Shown piece after piece: positions 54,301 to 63,100 of a stretch of DNA of 64,000 nucleotides. The position numbers were made by a program, and so were the translations under genes. The notes under the pieces were generated by a model. It did not search any database. It was not told the origin of the DNA and saw only the letters and a program-made list of their open reading frames with translations. Positions within the stretch are counted from its first letter, which is position 1; each line of letters begins with the position of its first letter. Origin of the DNA: Flavimobilis rhizosphaerae (lineage in GTDB: Bacteria; Actinomycetota; Actinomycetes; Actinomycetales; Cellulomonadaceae); NCBI RefSeq assembly GCF_014852685.1, contig NZ_JACZDF010000002.1, positions 186,001-250,000 of the forward strand, in the 5' to 3' direction.

Positions 54301-54943
54301 CTGCGCGGTGCGCCGCGAGCAGCGCCTCGACGCGGGTGCGGCGCCGCAGGTAGACGGGCACGACGTCGTCGACGCGGTGCCGTGACTCGGTGCCGTCGCC
54401 GAGCAGGAGCACGGCCTCGGGGGCGACGCGGACGCCGGCTGTGCGCAGCGCGTGCGCGTAGGCGGCGAGCTGGAGGACCGCGGTGACCTTGGCGCGCCGG
54501 GCGAGCTTGGTGTCGACGACGACCCAGCCGTCGGGCGACGCGAGGAGGAAGTCGGCGCGGCCCGAGAACGTGCCGTCGAACATCTCCGCCTGGAAGACGA
54601 CGTCCGCGCCACCGGTGAGCGCCGCGAACGACGCCTCGCGCCGCGACCTCAGCTCTGCCGCCGTGCGTCCGGGCGTCCCGGGCAGCTCGACGACGCCGCG
54701 CCCTGTCGCGGCGTCGTACGCCCCGTGCTCCGAGCGCAGCCGCGCGAGGTGACGCTGCTCGTGGGCCTCCCCGAGCGCGGCCGCGCGCGCGAGCATGACG
54801 TCCGGGTCCGCGGGCTCGGCGTCGGGCAGCGCGGGCGCGCGCCCGAGACGCCGGTCGAGCAGGTCGCACAGGGCGAGCTCGCACGTCGCACCGAGCGTCA
54901 CGTCGCTCGCGCTGAGCACGAGGGCATCGTCGAGGATCCGCAT
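51347..54943 (-). CDS. TM0106-type RecB-like nuclease fused to SF1 helicase
   Basis: This 1198-residue protein has three parts. Residues ~1-250: a Cas4/AddB-like nuclease domain with core GRADFLLASP and VVVDTKLARRAK (Asp and Asp-x-Lys, ~125-150), and Cys at ATCELALC and RCGTCDVC placed to hold an iron-sulfur cluster. Residues ~260-520: HhH-like GITTIDELAAT and an RNase H-like domain DLYFDFEGDPLW (~332-343). Residues ~780-1198: a superfamily 1 helicase with Walker A QGPPGTGKTFTG (~817-828), Walker B VVDEAGQFALAG, GDPQQLPQ, and VNVAVSRAQHHAVLV. Repair or foreign-DNA defence are both possible roles; neither is shown. The ATG at 54943 is the only sensible start. Confidence 0.87.
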   Translation of the reverse strand: MRILDDALVLSASDVTLGATCELALCDLLDRRLGRAPALPDAEPADPDVMLARAAALGEAHEQRHLARLRSEHGAYDAATGRGVVELPGTPGRTAAELRSRREASFAALTGGADVVFQAEMFDGTFSGRADFLLASPDGWVVVDTKLARRAKVTAVLQLAAYAHALRTAGVRVAPEAVLLLGDGTESRHRVDDVVPVYLRRRTRVEALLAAHRAGRAAVTWQSPGLTRCGTCDVCEAWVAHERDLLLVAGLRPTQRTRLHAAGITTIDELAATDGPVPGLAAGAVATLRAQARLQVRQSPPDGPGPLLPDGRPAVEAEVFDPAVLAQLPPRSAGDLYFDFEGDPLWVGDEPDDWGLEYLWGMVAEPAADDEAPPFTALWAHDRASEKQVLVDFLELVTARRTQFPDMHVYHYAPYEPAALKRLAGRHGVGEDMLDDLLRAGVLVDLYATVRGALRISQPSYSIKKLEPLYSPESREGVTSGADSIVEYAEACALRDAGDHDAFEHRLEAIAEYNADDCISTRDLRLWLDARAAEHGVVPSGGQVAAHEGAEPVDPTPEALHLAEVEATLLAAAGDDPVHRTADEQALAMLAAGLRFHRREVRPAWWEHFDRLLTPVDEWTSRSVVRPGTYDGVPAVMPEPWVPPEGRKRTSTRQVVLRAELEPGSDVRPGTSLWAVYPPGVDDSFGTAGDGALTWHTKVAVDEVETHGAISTITVTETTKAGVDGWSAAPLALVPAVVDLGKQPAAAILRLADRVVAALGEVGDAPVLPRLAVLDLLRRVPPRLRAGATFPSAAERTDDLVGAITRTVLALDDSYLAVQGPPGTGKTFTGSRVVARLVAEGWKVAVVGQSHAVVENMLAGIVNAGVAREDVGKKNATGDTDEHPWTRLTDAASSSVEAFLADHAGRGCVVGGTQWTFCAEKNVPPGGYDLLVVDEAGQFALAGTLAVASAARNVMLLGDPQQLPQVTQGTHPEPVDTSALGWLMDGHATLPDHLGFFLAESWRMHPAVCGPVSRLSYERRLRSRPGVPEHRELVDTAPGVHLVEVEHAGRATASPEEATAVVDVVRDVVGSTWIPGKDEPGRVATDEDVIVVAAYNAQVQLVREALDRSGFEGTRVGTVDRFQGQEAPVAVVTFATSSAEEAARGMTFLLDRHRVNVAVSRAQHHAVLVRSTHLVDHLPTTPAALADLGAFLGLTDPL

Positions 54944-54981
54944 GCGCAGAGTGTGGCAGGAGCGTCGGACATTCGGGCACG

Positions 54982-55021
54982 ACGACGCCCGCACCCCCTC
55001 GACGCGGGGTGCGGGCGTCGT
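54982..55021 (-). terminator. Intrinsic terminator of the alkaline phosphatase gene
   Basis: A perfect 16-base stem (ACGACGCCCGCACCCC at 54982-54997 with its complement at 55006-55021) encloses CTCGACGC. It lies eight bases past the phosphatase stop, between that gene and the nuclease-helicase. Confidence 0.75.
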
Positions 55022-55029
55022 GCGCACGC

Positions 55030-56460
55030 TCAGCGTCGGCCGTGACCCGGCTTCTTCTTCGCGCCGAGCGACAGTGCGTCGGAGACGGTCGCGAAGATAT
55101 CGGTCTGGTCGATGAGGCCCGTGAGGTTCGCGGCCCGCGGCCCGTACGCCGCGACGCGCACCTGCGCGCCGGTGTGCTGCTGGGAACGGCCCGCCTCGCT
55201 CGTGCCGTAGGCGACCGTCATGGTGGACCCGTCGGCGGTGACGAGCGTCCGCGTGAGGCCGGGCGTCGTCGAACCCGCCTCGACGATCTGGCTCGAGTGC
55301 GCGTGGTCCGCCGTGACGATGACAAGCGTGTCGCCCTTCTTCCTCGCAAACTTCAGCGCGACCTGCACGGCCTCGTCGAGGTCGACGGTCTCGCCGATCT
55401 GCCCGCACGGGTTGGCGGCGTGGTCCTGCTTGTCGATGCTCGCGCCCTCGACCTGGAGGAAGAAGCCCTTCGACGCGCGTCGGTCGTCGAGCAGCTCGAT
55501 GGCCTTCGAGGTCATCTGGGCGAGCGAGGGCTGCGCGGAGGTGCGCGCGGGGTTGTCCGTGCACGTGATGGCGGCCTCGGCGCCGCCGGTGCGGGTCGCG
55601 AGCGGGCCCTCCCAGCGGACGGGCAGGTTACCGGGGGAGAAGAGGCCGAGGACGGGGCGGTTCGCGTCGGCCGCGCGGACCCGGGCGAGCTGCTCCGCGT
55701 CGGTGACGACGCGGTAGCCCCGCGCCTGCGCCTGGTCGAGGAGCGTGCGCCCCTTCCACCGGCCGGCCGTCGCCTTCTCCTCGAAGGACGCTGCGCCGCC
55801 GCCGAGGGTGACGTCCGCGCGGGCGTCGATGATCTGCTCGGTGATCGAGCCGAGGCCGCCGTTCTCGAGCGCAGCCTCGGGGCACCTCGCGCTCGTCGAC
55901 GACGGCGCGTAGCAGCTGCGCTGGGAGATGTGGGCGACCTGCGCGGCAGGCGTCGCGTCCTGGATCTCCGACGTCGTGACGTTGCCCGTGCGCAGGCCCT
56001 TGCGCTTCGCGAGCTCGAGGAGCGTCGCCTGCGGCGTGCCCTCGAGGTCGATCGCCAGCGCGTTGTCGTACGTCTTCGTTCCCGTCGCCCAGCCGGACGC
56101 GGTGGAGGCGGAGTCGGGGACGTAGTCGGGCAGACCCGTCGTGCGGTTGAGCGAGTACGTCGTCATCTGGCCCGTGAGCGGCAGCGCGTCGATGCCGGGG
56201 AACGCCCCGGCGGCGCCGCGCGCGTAGTTGCGGGCGACGGTGATCTCGGAGTCACCCATGCCGTCGCCGATGACGAGGATGACGTTGCGGGCCTTTGAGC
56301 CGTCGATCGCGGCGCGGACGGCGCGCGTGCGGTCGCCGTCGTGCCGGGCGGCCTCGAGGTGGCCGTCGAGGGAGGTCGAGGTGGCGACGGCGCCGCCGGC
56401 GCCGAGCGCGAGGGCGCCGACGGCGACGAGTGCCGTGGTGAGGCGGGTGCGGGTGCGCAT
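55030..56460 (-). CDS. phoA: Secreted alkaline phosphatase (PhoA type)
   Basis: This 476-residue exported phosphomonoesterase has a signal peptide ([20 protein letters not shown], cleavage near residue 27). The catalytic domain starts with the metal site [14 protein letters not shown], then the nucleophilic Ser in [14 protein letters not shown] (about residue 116). Further metal ligands are [29 protein letters not shown] and [10 protein letters not shown]. Cysteine pairs ([22 protein letters not shown]) suit a secreted protein. The ATG has GAGAGGAC five bases upstream; the frame is open 82 codons further but over the promoter. GTTCACC-type repeats upstream suggest phosphate-starvation control. 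Confidence 0.94.
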   Translation of the reverse strand: MRTRTRLTTALVAVGALALGAGGAVATSTSLDGHLEAARHDGDRTRAVRAAIDGSKARNVILVIGDGMGDSEITVARNYARGAAGAFPGIDALPLTGQMTTYSLNRTTGLPDYVPDSASTASGWATGTKTYDNALAIDLEGTPQATLLELAKRKGLRTGNVTTSEIQDATPAAQVAHISQRSCYAPSSTSARCPEAALENGGLGSITEQIIDARADVTLGGGAASFEEKATAGRWKGRTLLDQAQARGYRVVTDAEQLARVRAADANRPVLGLFSPGNLPVRWEGPLATRTGGAEAAITCTDNPARTSAQPSLAQMTSKAIELLDDRRASKGFFLQVEGASIDKQDHAANPCGQIGETVDLDEAVQVALKFARKKGDTLVIVTADHAHSSQIVEAGSTTPGLTRTLVTADGSTMTVAYGTSEAGRSQQHTGAQVRVAAYGPRAANLTGLIDQTDIFATVSDALSLGAKKKPGHGRR

Positions 56461-56537
56461 GGGAGTCCTCTCGGGGATGTCGTGCTGGCGGGACCAGTCG
56501 ACGCCGGGAGGTTGACGAGCACGCTGCATCAATCGCA

Positions 56538-56588
56538 GGGGAACGATAAGTTCGGGTGAACACGGCTTCAGGTGCGCACGGCGTGAAT
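56538..56588 (-). promoter_or_regulatory. Candidate PHO box upstream of phoA
   Basis: On the coding strand four GTTCACC-like words occur: ATTCACG (56582-56588), GCGCACC (56571-56577), GTTCACC (56555-56561) and GTTCCCC (56538-56544). The first two are 11 bases apart as in PhoP boxes, the others 16-17. The match is partial. Confidence 0.35.
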
Positions 56589-56629
56589 CGGGTGTATATG
56601 GCGTGCGGCGGGGCGTCAGCGCTTCCGGG

Positions 56630-57088
56630 TCAGCCGATCCGCGCCTGACCGGTCTCCTCGTCGACGGCGAGCGACGTGTGCTCGTGGATGATGCGCCACA
56701 CGTCACGGTCGTCGCGGCGCACGATCCACGAGAGGCGGTTCGTCATGCCGTACCGCTCCGAACCGTCGGGCTCGACGACGGCGTAGCGCACGAGGGCGTG
56801 GGCGGCGGCGTGGACGCCGTCGCCGATGACGACGAGGTCGGTGACGTCGGCGACGTTCGTGTCGGACTCCGCGACGCCGCCGAACCACTCGGTCACCTGG
56901 GCGCGCCAGGCGTCGAGGCCGGCGATCGGCTGCTCGGCGAACGCGTCGAAGAGGACGACGTCGCGGTCGTAGAGCGCGCAGAACGCCTCGGTGTCGCGCG
57001 CGCGGGCGCGTTCACCGTAGGCGCGGGCGAGGCGGCGGACGGCGTCGTCGGCGAGCGCGTCGACGATGAGGTGGTCGTGCACGGTCAT
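56630..57088 (-). CDS. SnoaL/DUF4440-like protein, nuclear transport factor 2 fold
   Basis: This 152-residue protein has the cone-shaped NTF2-like fold by pattern: a helix with [48 protein letters not shown], and beta strands [17 protein letters not shown] at the end. Family members are ketosteroid-isomerase relatives, often detoxifying or merely binding small molecules; the substrate is unknown. The ATG at 57088 has GAAGGGATC as ribosome site. It is on the same strand as phoA but with phoA upstream elements between them, so it is probably its own unit. Confidence 0.82.
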   Translation of the reverse strand: MTVHDHLIVDALADDAVRRLARAYGERARARDTEAFCALYDRDVVLFDAFAEQPIAGLDAWRAQVTEWFGGVAESDTNVADVTDLVVIGDGVHAAAHALVRYAVVEPDGSERYGMTNRLSWIVRRDDRDVWRIIHEHTSLAVDEETGQARIG

Positions 57089-57229
57089 GGTGATCCCTTC
57101 GCTGCGATCGTGGGACCACAGTGGCACGCCGGCGCGTCGGGCGACAGGGGCTGAGGCCGGTGGTCCGGAGTTATCCACAGATCTTGTGGCGTGGGTGCGT
57201 CGGGGTGGTGCGTGTGGCTGGATGGGGGC

Positions 57230-57565
57230 ATGCAGATTGATCCTCCAGAAAAGACCGCTATCTCCCTTTCGTCGCTCGCACGTCGTCGGACCGCCGCGCT
57301 CGTCGTGGCGCTCTCGGCGTGCGCTGGTGCGCTCACGCTCGCCGCGTGCGGCGACGAGCGTCCTGCGCCCCCACCGAGCAATATCGCCCCGAGCGCTGTC
57401 GCCCCGGGCTCGGACGCGCCGTCGAAGGCGTCGCGCGACGGCGGTGACGGCCGCGGCGAGGCCGCCGACGAGAGTGCCGAGCCGACGGAGGAGCCCGCCG
57501 ACCCCTTCGAGGACGGCGGTGGCCTCGTCCGCGGCCTCGGGCCTCGCGGCCACGACGCCCGCTGA
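57230..57565 (+). CDS. Small lipoprotein
   Basis: This 111-residue protein has a basic N-terminus, a hydrophobic stretch (TAALVVALSACAGALTLAAC) and a lipobox LAAC at about residue 41, so it is probably lipid-modified after export. The mature part is almost wholly Pro, Ser, Asp, Glu and Gly, likely unstructured. No homology is recognised. The ATG at 57230 follows GGATGGGGGC. A single TTATCCACA word lies at 57171 upstream. It might be translated together with the esterase gene 60 bases downstream. Confidence 0.68.
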   Translation: MQIDPPEKTAISLSSLARRRTAALVVALSACAGALTLAACGDERPAPPPSNIAPSAVAPGSDAPSKASRDGGDGRGEAADESAEPTEEPADPFEDGGGLVRGLGPRGHDAR

Positions 57566-57625
57566 CAGCCCTGGTGCGGACGGCGGCGCGCGTACAGTGG
57601 ACGGAGCAGCCGACCAAGGAGCCTC

Positions 57626-58258
57626 ATGCGCCTCACGACCGCCGTCCGCACCACGAGCGGACCCGACGCACCCCCGGCCCAGCCCGACGCCCCCGTCCTC
57701 CTGCTCCTCCACGGCTACGGCTCCCACGAGCACGACCTCCCCGGCCTCGCCCCGCACCTCCCGCCCGGCCACGAGATCGTCTCCCTGCGTGCGCCTCGGC
57801 AGATCGGCCCCACGGCGTTCGCGTGGTTCCCCCTCGCAGCTCCCGGTCTCCCCGACCCCACCACCGTCATCGACGCGACCGAGGCACTCCTCGCGTGGAT
57901 CGACGCCGAGCTCCCCGGGCGCACCATCGTCCCCGTCGGCTTCTCGCAGGGCGGCCTCATGGTCACCCAGCTCCTCCGCACGCAGCCCGGACGCTTCCCC
58001 GCAGGCGTCGTCCTCGCCGGATTCACCCTCGCGGCCGAGCTTCCCGGCGACGACGCGCTCGCGGCCACGCCCGTCCTCTACGCGCGCGGCGACGCCGACG
58101 ACATCATCACGCCCTCGACAGTCGAGCGCACCGCCACGTGGCTCCGCGCGCACGTCGACCTCACCGAGCACACGTACCCGGGGCTCGCGCACGGCGTCAG
58201 CGCCGAGATGCTCGCCGACGTCACCGCATTCCTCACCCGGGTCGCACCTGCCCGCTAG
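57626..58258 (+). CDS. Alpha/beta hydrolase, phospholipase/carboxylesterase type
   Basis: This 210-residue esterase of the carboxylesterase/phospholipase branch has oxyanion loop LLLLHGYGSHEHDL (residues ~24-37), nucleophile elbow VGFSQGGLM (Ser near 110), acid Asp in YARGDADDIITP (~155) and His in PGLAHGVSAEM (~192), so the triad is complete. It has no signal peptide. Substrates of the family are short acyl esters. The ATG at 57626 follows GGAGCCTC; a better ribosome site is not seen. Confidence 0.86.
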   Translation: MRLTTAVRTTSGPDAPPAQPDAPVLLLLHGYGSHEHDLPGLAPHLPPGHEIVSLRAPRQIGPTAFAWFPLAAPGLPDPTTVIDATEALLAWIDAELPGRTIVPVGFSQGGLMVTQLLRTQPGRFPAGVVLAGFTLAAELPGDDALAATPVLYARGDADDIITPSTVERTATWLRAHVDLTEHTYPGLAHGVSAEMLADVTAFLTRVAPAR

Positions 58259-58273
58259 AGCCCACCGCCGGGC

Positions 58274-59218
58274 TCACACGCCCGGCAACGTCCCCTGGAC
58301 AGTCATGACGTGGAGCGCCCACTCCCGCGCGGCTCCTGTGAGCGCCGTCCCGCGTCGCTTGACGAGCGTCAGTGGCCGCACGAGATCGACGTCCGCGACC
58401 GCCACCTCGACAAGACGCCCCGCAGCAAGATCGTCGGCCGTCGCGATCCGGCTCATCACCGCAGGTGCCCCGCCTGTCGCCACCGTGACCCGGATCGCCG
58501 CCGCGGTCGGCAGCTCGGCCGCGGGCGCGCTCGCCACGAGCGGCGGATCCAGACGCTCGAGCGCTTGCTCGTACGCGAGCCGCGTCCCCGAACCGCGCTC
58601 TCGGGATGTCAGCGGCGTGGCTGCAAGCTCGGCCGCCGGCAGCGGCCCCCGCAGCGACGCCCACGGATGCCCGGGCGCGACGACGAGCACGAGCTCGTCG
58701 TGCCCGACCGTCCGCGCCTCGAGGTCCGCGGGCACGCTCGGCGTCTCGAGGACCCCGATCGCGGCCTCACCGCGCCGCACAGCGTCGACGACACCCGCCG
58801 AGTTCGTCGCCGTGAGCGTGACGTCGGGCGCCGCCCCGCCCGCCGCGGCACGCTCCGCCCGCCACGACGTGAGCCAGCGCGGCACGAGGTGCTCGGCGAC
58901 CGTCATGCTCGCCGCGATGCGTACCGCCAGCTGCGCGTCGGCCCGCAGCGTCCCGAGCGACACCCCGAGGCGGTCGGCCGCGTCGAGCACGTCGAGCGCC
59001 CAGCCCGCGACGACCCGCCCCGACGCCGTCGGCGTCGCGCCACGCGTCGACCGCTCGAGGAGCGTCACGCCGAGCCGACGTTCGAGCGCCGCGACACGCG
59101 ACGACGCCGCCTGCTGCGTGAAGCCCTGCCGGCGCGCAGCGACGGTGAGGCTCGCGCCGTCCGCGACATCGACGAGGAGACGCAGCGCGATGAGGTCAGG
59201 AGGTGCCGGCAGGCTCAT
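58274..59218 (-). CDS. LysR-family transcriptional regulator
   Basis: This 314-residue regulator has an N-terminal winged helix (LIALRLLVDVADGASLTVAA, RRQGFTQQAASSRVAALERRLGV, ERSTRGATPTASG, residues ~9-70) and a periplasmic-binding-like effector domain (~90-300). The second recognition helix QQAASSRV is normal. Its start is 70 bases from that of the divergent aldo/keto reductase, a common LysR pattern in which the regulator controls the neighbour; the shared gap shows no clear T-N11-A site. The esterase converges on its 3' end, 15 bases away. Confidence 0.92.
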   Translation of the reverse strand: MSLPAPPDLIALRLLVDVADGASLTVAARRQGFTQQAASSRVAALERRLGVTLLERSTRGATPTASGRVVAGWALDVLDAADRLGVSLGTLRADAQLAVRIAASMTVAEHLVPRWLTSWRAERAAAGGAAPDVTLTATNSAGVVDAVRRGEAAIGVLETPSVPADLEARTVGHDELVLVVAPGHPWASLRGPLPAAELAATPLTSRERGSGTRLAYEQALERLDPPLVASAPAAELPTAAAIRVTVATGGAPAVMSRIATADDLAAGRLVEVAVADVDLVRPLTLVKRRGTALTGAAREWALHVMTVQGTLPGV

Positions 59219-59275
59219 GCCGTCACGCTAGCGCGGCCACCGCAGTGGAGATGGCCTCCGCGCATGCCCGGTGCC

Positions 59276-59281
59276 TACGAT
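59276..59281 (+). promoter_or_regulatory. -10 box of the aldo/keto reductase, leaderless arrangement
   Basis: TACGAT ends six bases before the ATG at 59288, so the message would start at the codon. The LysR start is 70 bases away on the other strand. Confidence 0.5.
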
Positions 59282-59287
59282 CACCGC

Positions 59288-60127
59288 ATGACGACGGCAC
59301 CGCTGCTCCCGCTCAACGACGGCACAGACCTGCCCGCGATCGCGCTCGGCACGTACAGGCTCAACGGCCCCGACGGCGTGAGCGCGATGACGTCGGCGAT
59401 CCGTCAGGGCTACCGCCTCCTCGACACGGCATTCAGCTACGAGAACGAGGGCGCCGTCGGCCGCGCCGTCCGCGACAGCGGCATCTCCCGCGACGAGCTC
59501 GTCCTCACGTCGAAGGTGCCCGGCCGGCACCAGGAGTACGAGGCGACCGTCCGCACCGTCCACGAGGGCCTCTACCGGGCGGGGCTCGACCGCTGGGACC
59601 TCTACCTCGTCCACTGGCCCAACCCGGGCCGCGGCCTCTACGTCGAGTGCTTCCAGGCGCTCGTCGACCTCCAGAAGGACGGGCTCATCAGGACCGTCGG
59701 CGTGAGCAACTTCCTGCCCGAGCACCTCGAGGCCGTCGCCGAGGCGACGGGCGTCATGCCCGCCGTCAACCAGATCGAGCTCCACCCGTACTTCCCGCAG
59801 ACCGACGCGCTCGAGGCGCACGCACGGCTCGGCGTCGTCACCGAGGCATGGAGCCCCATCGGCCGGGCGAACGCGTGCCTGAACGAGGCGCCGGTCCAGG
59901 CAGCGGCGGCCGCGCACGGCGTCACGCCCGTCCAGGTCGTCCTGCGCTGGCACACCCAGCGGGGCGTCGTGCCGCTGCCGCGCTCGTCGAACCCGGGACG
60001 CCAGCACGAGAACCTCGACGTGTTCGGCTTCACGCTGAGCGACGACGAGGTCGCGGCGATCACGGCGCTCGGCCGCCCCGACGGCCGCCTCAAGGGCCAG
60101 GACCCGGCGGTGTACGAGGAGATGTGA
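59288..60127 (+). CDS. Aldo/keto reductase
   Basis: This 279-residue NADPH-dependent carbonyl reductase has the TIM-barrel signatures LLDTAFSYENEGAVG (catalytic Asp and Tyr, near 47-53), VLTSKVPGRH (Lys, near 78), LYLVHWPNP (His, near 111) and cofactor motif VVPLPRSSNPGRQHENLDVF near 240. It fits the AKR5-like bacterial group (2,5-diketo-gluconate reductase type), substrate unknown. The ATG at 59288 is six bases after a TACGAT -10. Divergent LysR gene may control it. Confidence 0.93.
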   Translation: MTTAPLLPLNDGTDLPAIALGTYRLNGPDGVSAMTSAIRQGYRLLDTAFSYENEGAVGRAVRDSGISRDELVLTSKVPGRHQEYEATVRTVHEGLYRAGLDRWDLYLVHWPNPGRGLYVECFQALVDLQKDGLIRTVGVSNFLPEHLEAVAEATGVMPAVNQIELHPYFPQTDALEAHARLGVVTEAWSPIGRANACLNEAPVQAAAAAHGVTPVQVVLRWHTQRGVVPLPRSSNPGRQHENLDVFGFTLSDDEVAAITALGRPDGRLKGQDPAVYEEM

Positions 60128-60197
60128 GGCGCTGCTGCGCGCCTGTGTGACGCTCAGGCCGTCGCCACCACGCGGCCGACGGTGGGAGAATGATCGG

Positions 60198-63100
60198 ATG
60201 CTCACCCGCGCACAGGTCTCGACGTTCGTCGGCCGCACCGTCTACGCGCGCGGTGAGCAGGTCCTCGAGGCGGAGCGTGTCGTGTCGGTCGCGCGCAACG
60301 GCGCGAAGGTCGTCGGGCACGTCCTCGGCACGCGCGACGAGAACTACGTCGTCACCATCACGATGAGCTCCGCGTCGCCTGACGCGAGGCCGACGCTCGG
60401 CCGCTGCACGTGCCCCGTCCGCCTCGCGTGCAAGCACTGCGCGGCGACGCTGCTCGCGCTCGTCGAGAGGGACGAGCGCGCGGCACGCACCGCGCTCGTG
60501 GCGCCCCCGCGCTCCGAGCAGCGGCGCGCCAAGGACTACGCGCGCACCCCCGAGTGGCAGCGCACGTTCGAGGGCATGCTCACGGACGCGGGCCTCGACA
60601 CGCTCGAGGTCGACGACGCTCCCGCACCCCTCACCGAGGCACCGGCCGAGGTGGCGCTCATGGTCGAGGTCCTCGCGTCCCAGCGTCGTGACGGTGGCGC
60701 GCCCGAGTCCGTGACGTTGCGCCCCCTCGTGCGTGGGCGCACGGGGGCGTGGGTGCGTCAGGGCGTGTCGTGGACGGACTTCCGGCACGGCTTCCCGCCC
60801 GTCGCGCTGCCGACGCCACAGCTCGCGGCGCTGCGGGCGCTCGGCGCGCTCGGAGAGACCGACGCGCGGCACTCGTCGGCGATGGGCGTGTACCTCGACA
60901 CGCTGCCCGGGCCCGCACTGTGGGCGGCGCTGCGCGACGCCCACGCGCTCGGCGTCCCGTTCCTCCACCCGGACCGCGCACCCGTGCCGTTCGACGAGCA
61001 GCCCGCGCTCGTCGTCCTCCACCTCGACAGGGTGCGCGGCGGGTCGTTGCGCGTGCGTGTGACGATCGAGCCCGACGGCGGCTGGGACGGTCACGACGTC
61101 CAGCTGCCGCTCGGCTCGCCCGCCGCGGGCGTCCTGGCGCGGACGGGCGGGGAGCGGCCGGCGCGCGACGACCGTCTGCGCCTCGCCGTATTCACGCGTG
61201 CGCTCGACGCGACAGTGCGGGACCTCCTCGAGCGGTCCGAGCCGCTCGCCGTGCCCGCAGCCGACGTCCCGCTGTTCCTCGGACGCGTGCTGCCGGGCCT
61301 GCGGGGACGGGTCGACGAGGTGCGAGCGTCGGGCGTCGACCTGCCCGAGGCTCCTGCGCCGACGCTCGTGTGCGACGTCGAGCACCGCGGCGGGCACGAG
61401 GTCGTGCTGCGCTGGGAGTGGCGTTACCTGTCGCCAGGGCTCGAGGCCGACGGTGTTCCCGCGCTCACGGTTCCGCTCGGCACACCGTCGCGGAGCCCGC
61501 TGCGCGACCGCGAGGCCGAGCGTGCACTGCTGGCCCGCGTGCGCCCGCACGTCACGGCGCTCGACGCCGCGCTGCGTGCGCACGAGGCCGCCGGTGGTGA
61601 CCTCGCGCGCGACCCCGAGGCTGGTCCCGTCGGGGCGCGCGTCGTCCACGGCATCGAGGCGGCACGCCTGCTCACGGCGGAGATCCCCCGCCTGCGGGAG
61701 CTCGCCGACGAGGTCGATGGCTTCGCCGTCGACGAGCACGGCCGCACGGTGACGTACCACCTCGAGGACGACGTCCGCGTCGCGCTGTCGACGACCGCGC
61801 GCGAGGGGGACCGCGACTGGTTCGACCTCGCGGTGACGGTCGAGGTCGGTGGTCGCACCGTCCCGTACGAGCAGGTGTTCCGTGCGATCGCGGCGGGCGA
61901 CGACTACCTGCTGCTCGACGACGGCACGTACTTCGCGCTCGACGACCCGCGCTTCGCCCGTCTGCGCGAGCTCATCGCCGAGGCGCGCGCCATGCAGGAC
62001 ACACGCGGCGGTGGGCTGCGCGTCTCGCGCTACCAGTCCGGGCTGTTCGACGACCTCGAGGGGCTCGACGTCGACGGCATCCAGGCGTCGGCGTGGCGGT
62101 CGTCGCTTGCGGCGCTCGCGGACGGTGCCCGCCCCGAGCCCGTCGGGGCGCCCGACGGGTTGCGCGCCGAGCTGCGCCCCTACCAGCAGGAGGGTGTCGA
62201 CTGGCTGTGCTTCCTCGCGGAGCACGGCCTCGGGGGTGTCCTCGCGGACGACATGGGTCTGGGCAAGACGGTGCAGGCGCTCGCGTTCGCGCTCCACGTG
62301 CTGCGGCGCCCGACGCCCGCGGGTGAGCGTCCGGCGCCGATGCTCGTCGTCGCGCCGACGTCCGTCGTCGGCAACTGGGCCGCGGAGGTCAGGCGGTTCA
62401 CGGACCTGCGGTGCGCGGTCGTGGGGCGCACGTCGTCGGGCCGGGGCACGCCGTTGGCCGCGGAGATCGACGACGCGGAGATCGTCGTGACGTCGTACGC
62501 GGTCCTGCGTCTCGACACCGACGCGTTCGCGGGTCGTGCCTGGTCGGCTCTCGTGCTCGACGAGGCGCAGTTCGTCAAGAACCACAAGTCCGTCGGCTAC
62601 CGGGCGGTGCGGGAGATCGACGCGCCGACGAAGATCGCGCTCACGGGCACGCCCCTCGAGAACAACCTCATGGAGCTGTGGTCGATCCTCTCGATCGTCT
62701 GTCCGGGCCTCCTCGGGCACCCGGGACGGTTCGCGGAGTTCTACCAGAAGCCGGTCGAGCGCGACGGCGACTCGGAGCGGCTCGCGTTGCTGCGCCGACG
62801 GGTCGCGCCATTCATGGTGCGTCGCACGAAGGAGTCGGTCGCGTCGGACCTGCCGGAGAAGGTTGAGCAGGTGCTCGACGTCGAGCTGCTGCCGCGGCAC
62901 CGTGCGGTGTACGACAGGTTGCTCGCGCGCGAGCGTGCGCGCGTCCTCGGCCTCGTCGAGAACCTTGACGGGCACCGGTTCGAGGTGCTGCGCTCGCTCA
63001 CGGTGCTGCGGCAGGCGGCGCTCGACGTGTCGCTCGTCGGGGCGGGGGAGCCGGGTGCGGCCCCTCCGGGCGGGACGGCGCGACCTGTGCCGTCCTCGAA

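Noticed and set aside
57171-57180. TTATCCACAG, a perfect DnaA-box word, with CCACA/TGTGG symmetry around it
   Set aside because: Only one box, no cluster, no AT-rich stretch and no dnaA/dnaN genes nearby; one nine-base word is expected by chance.
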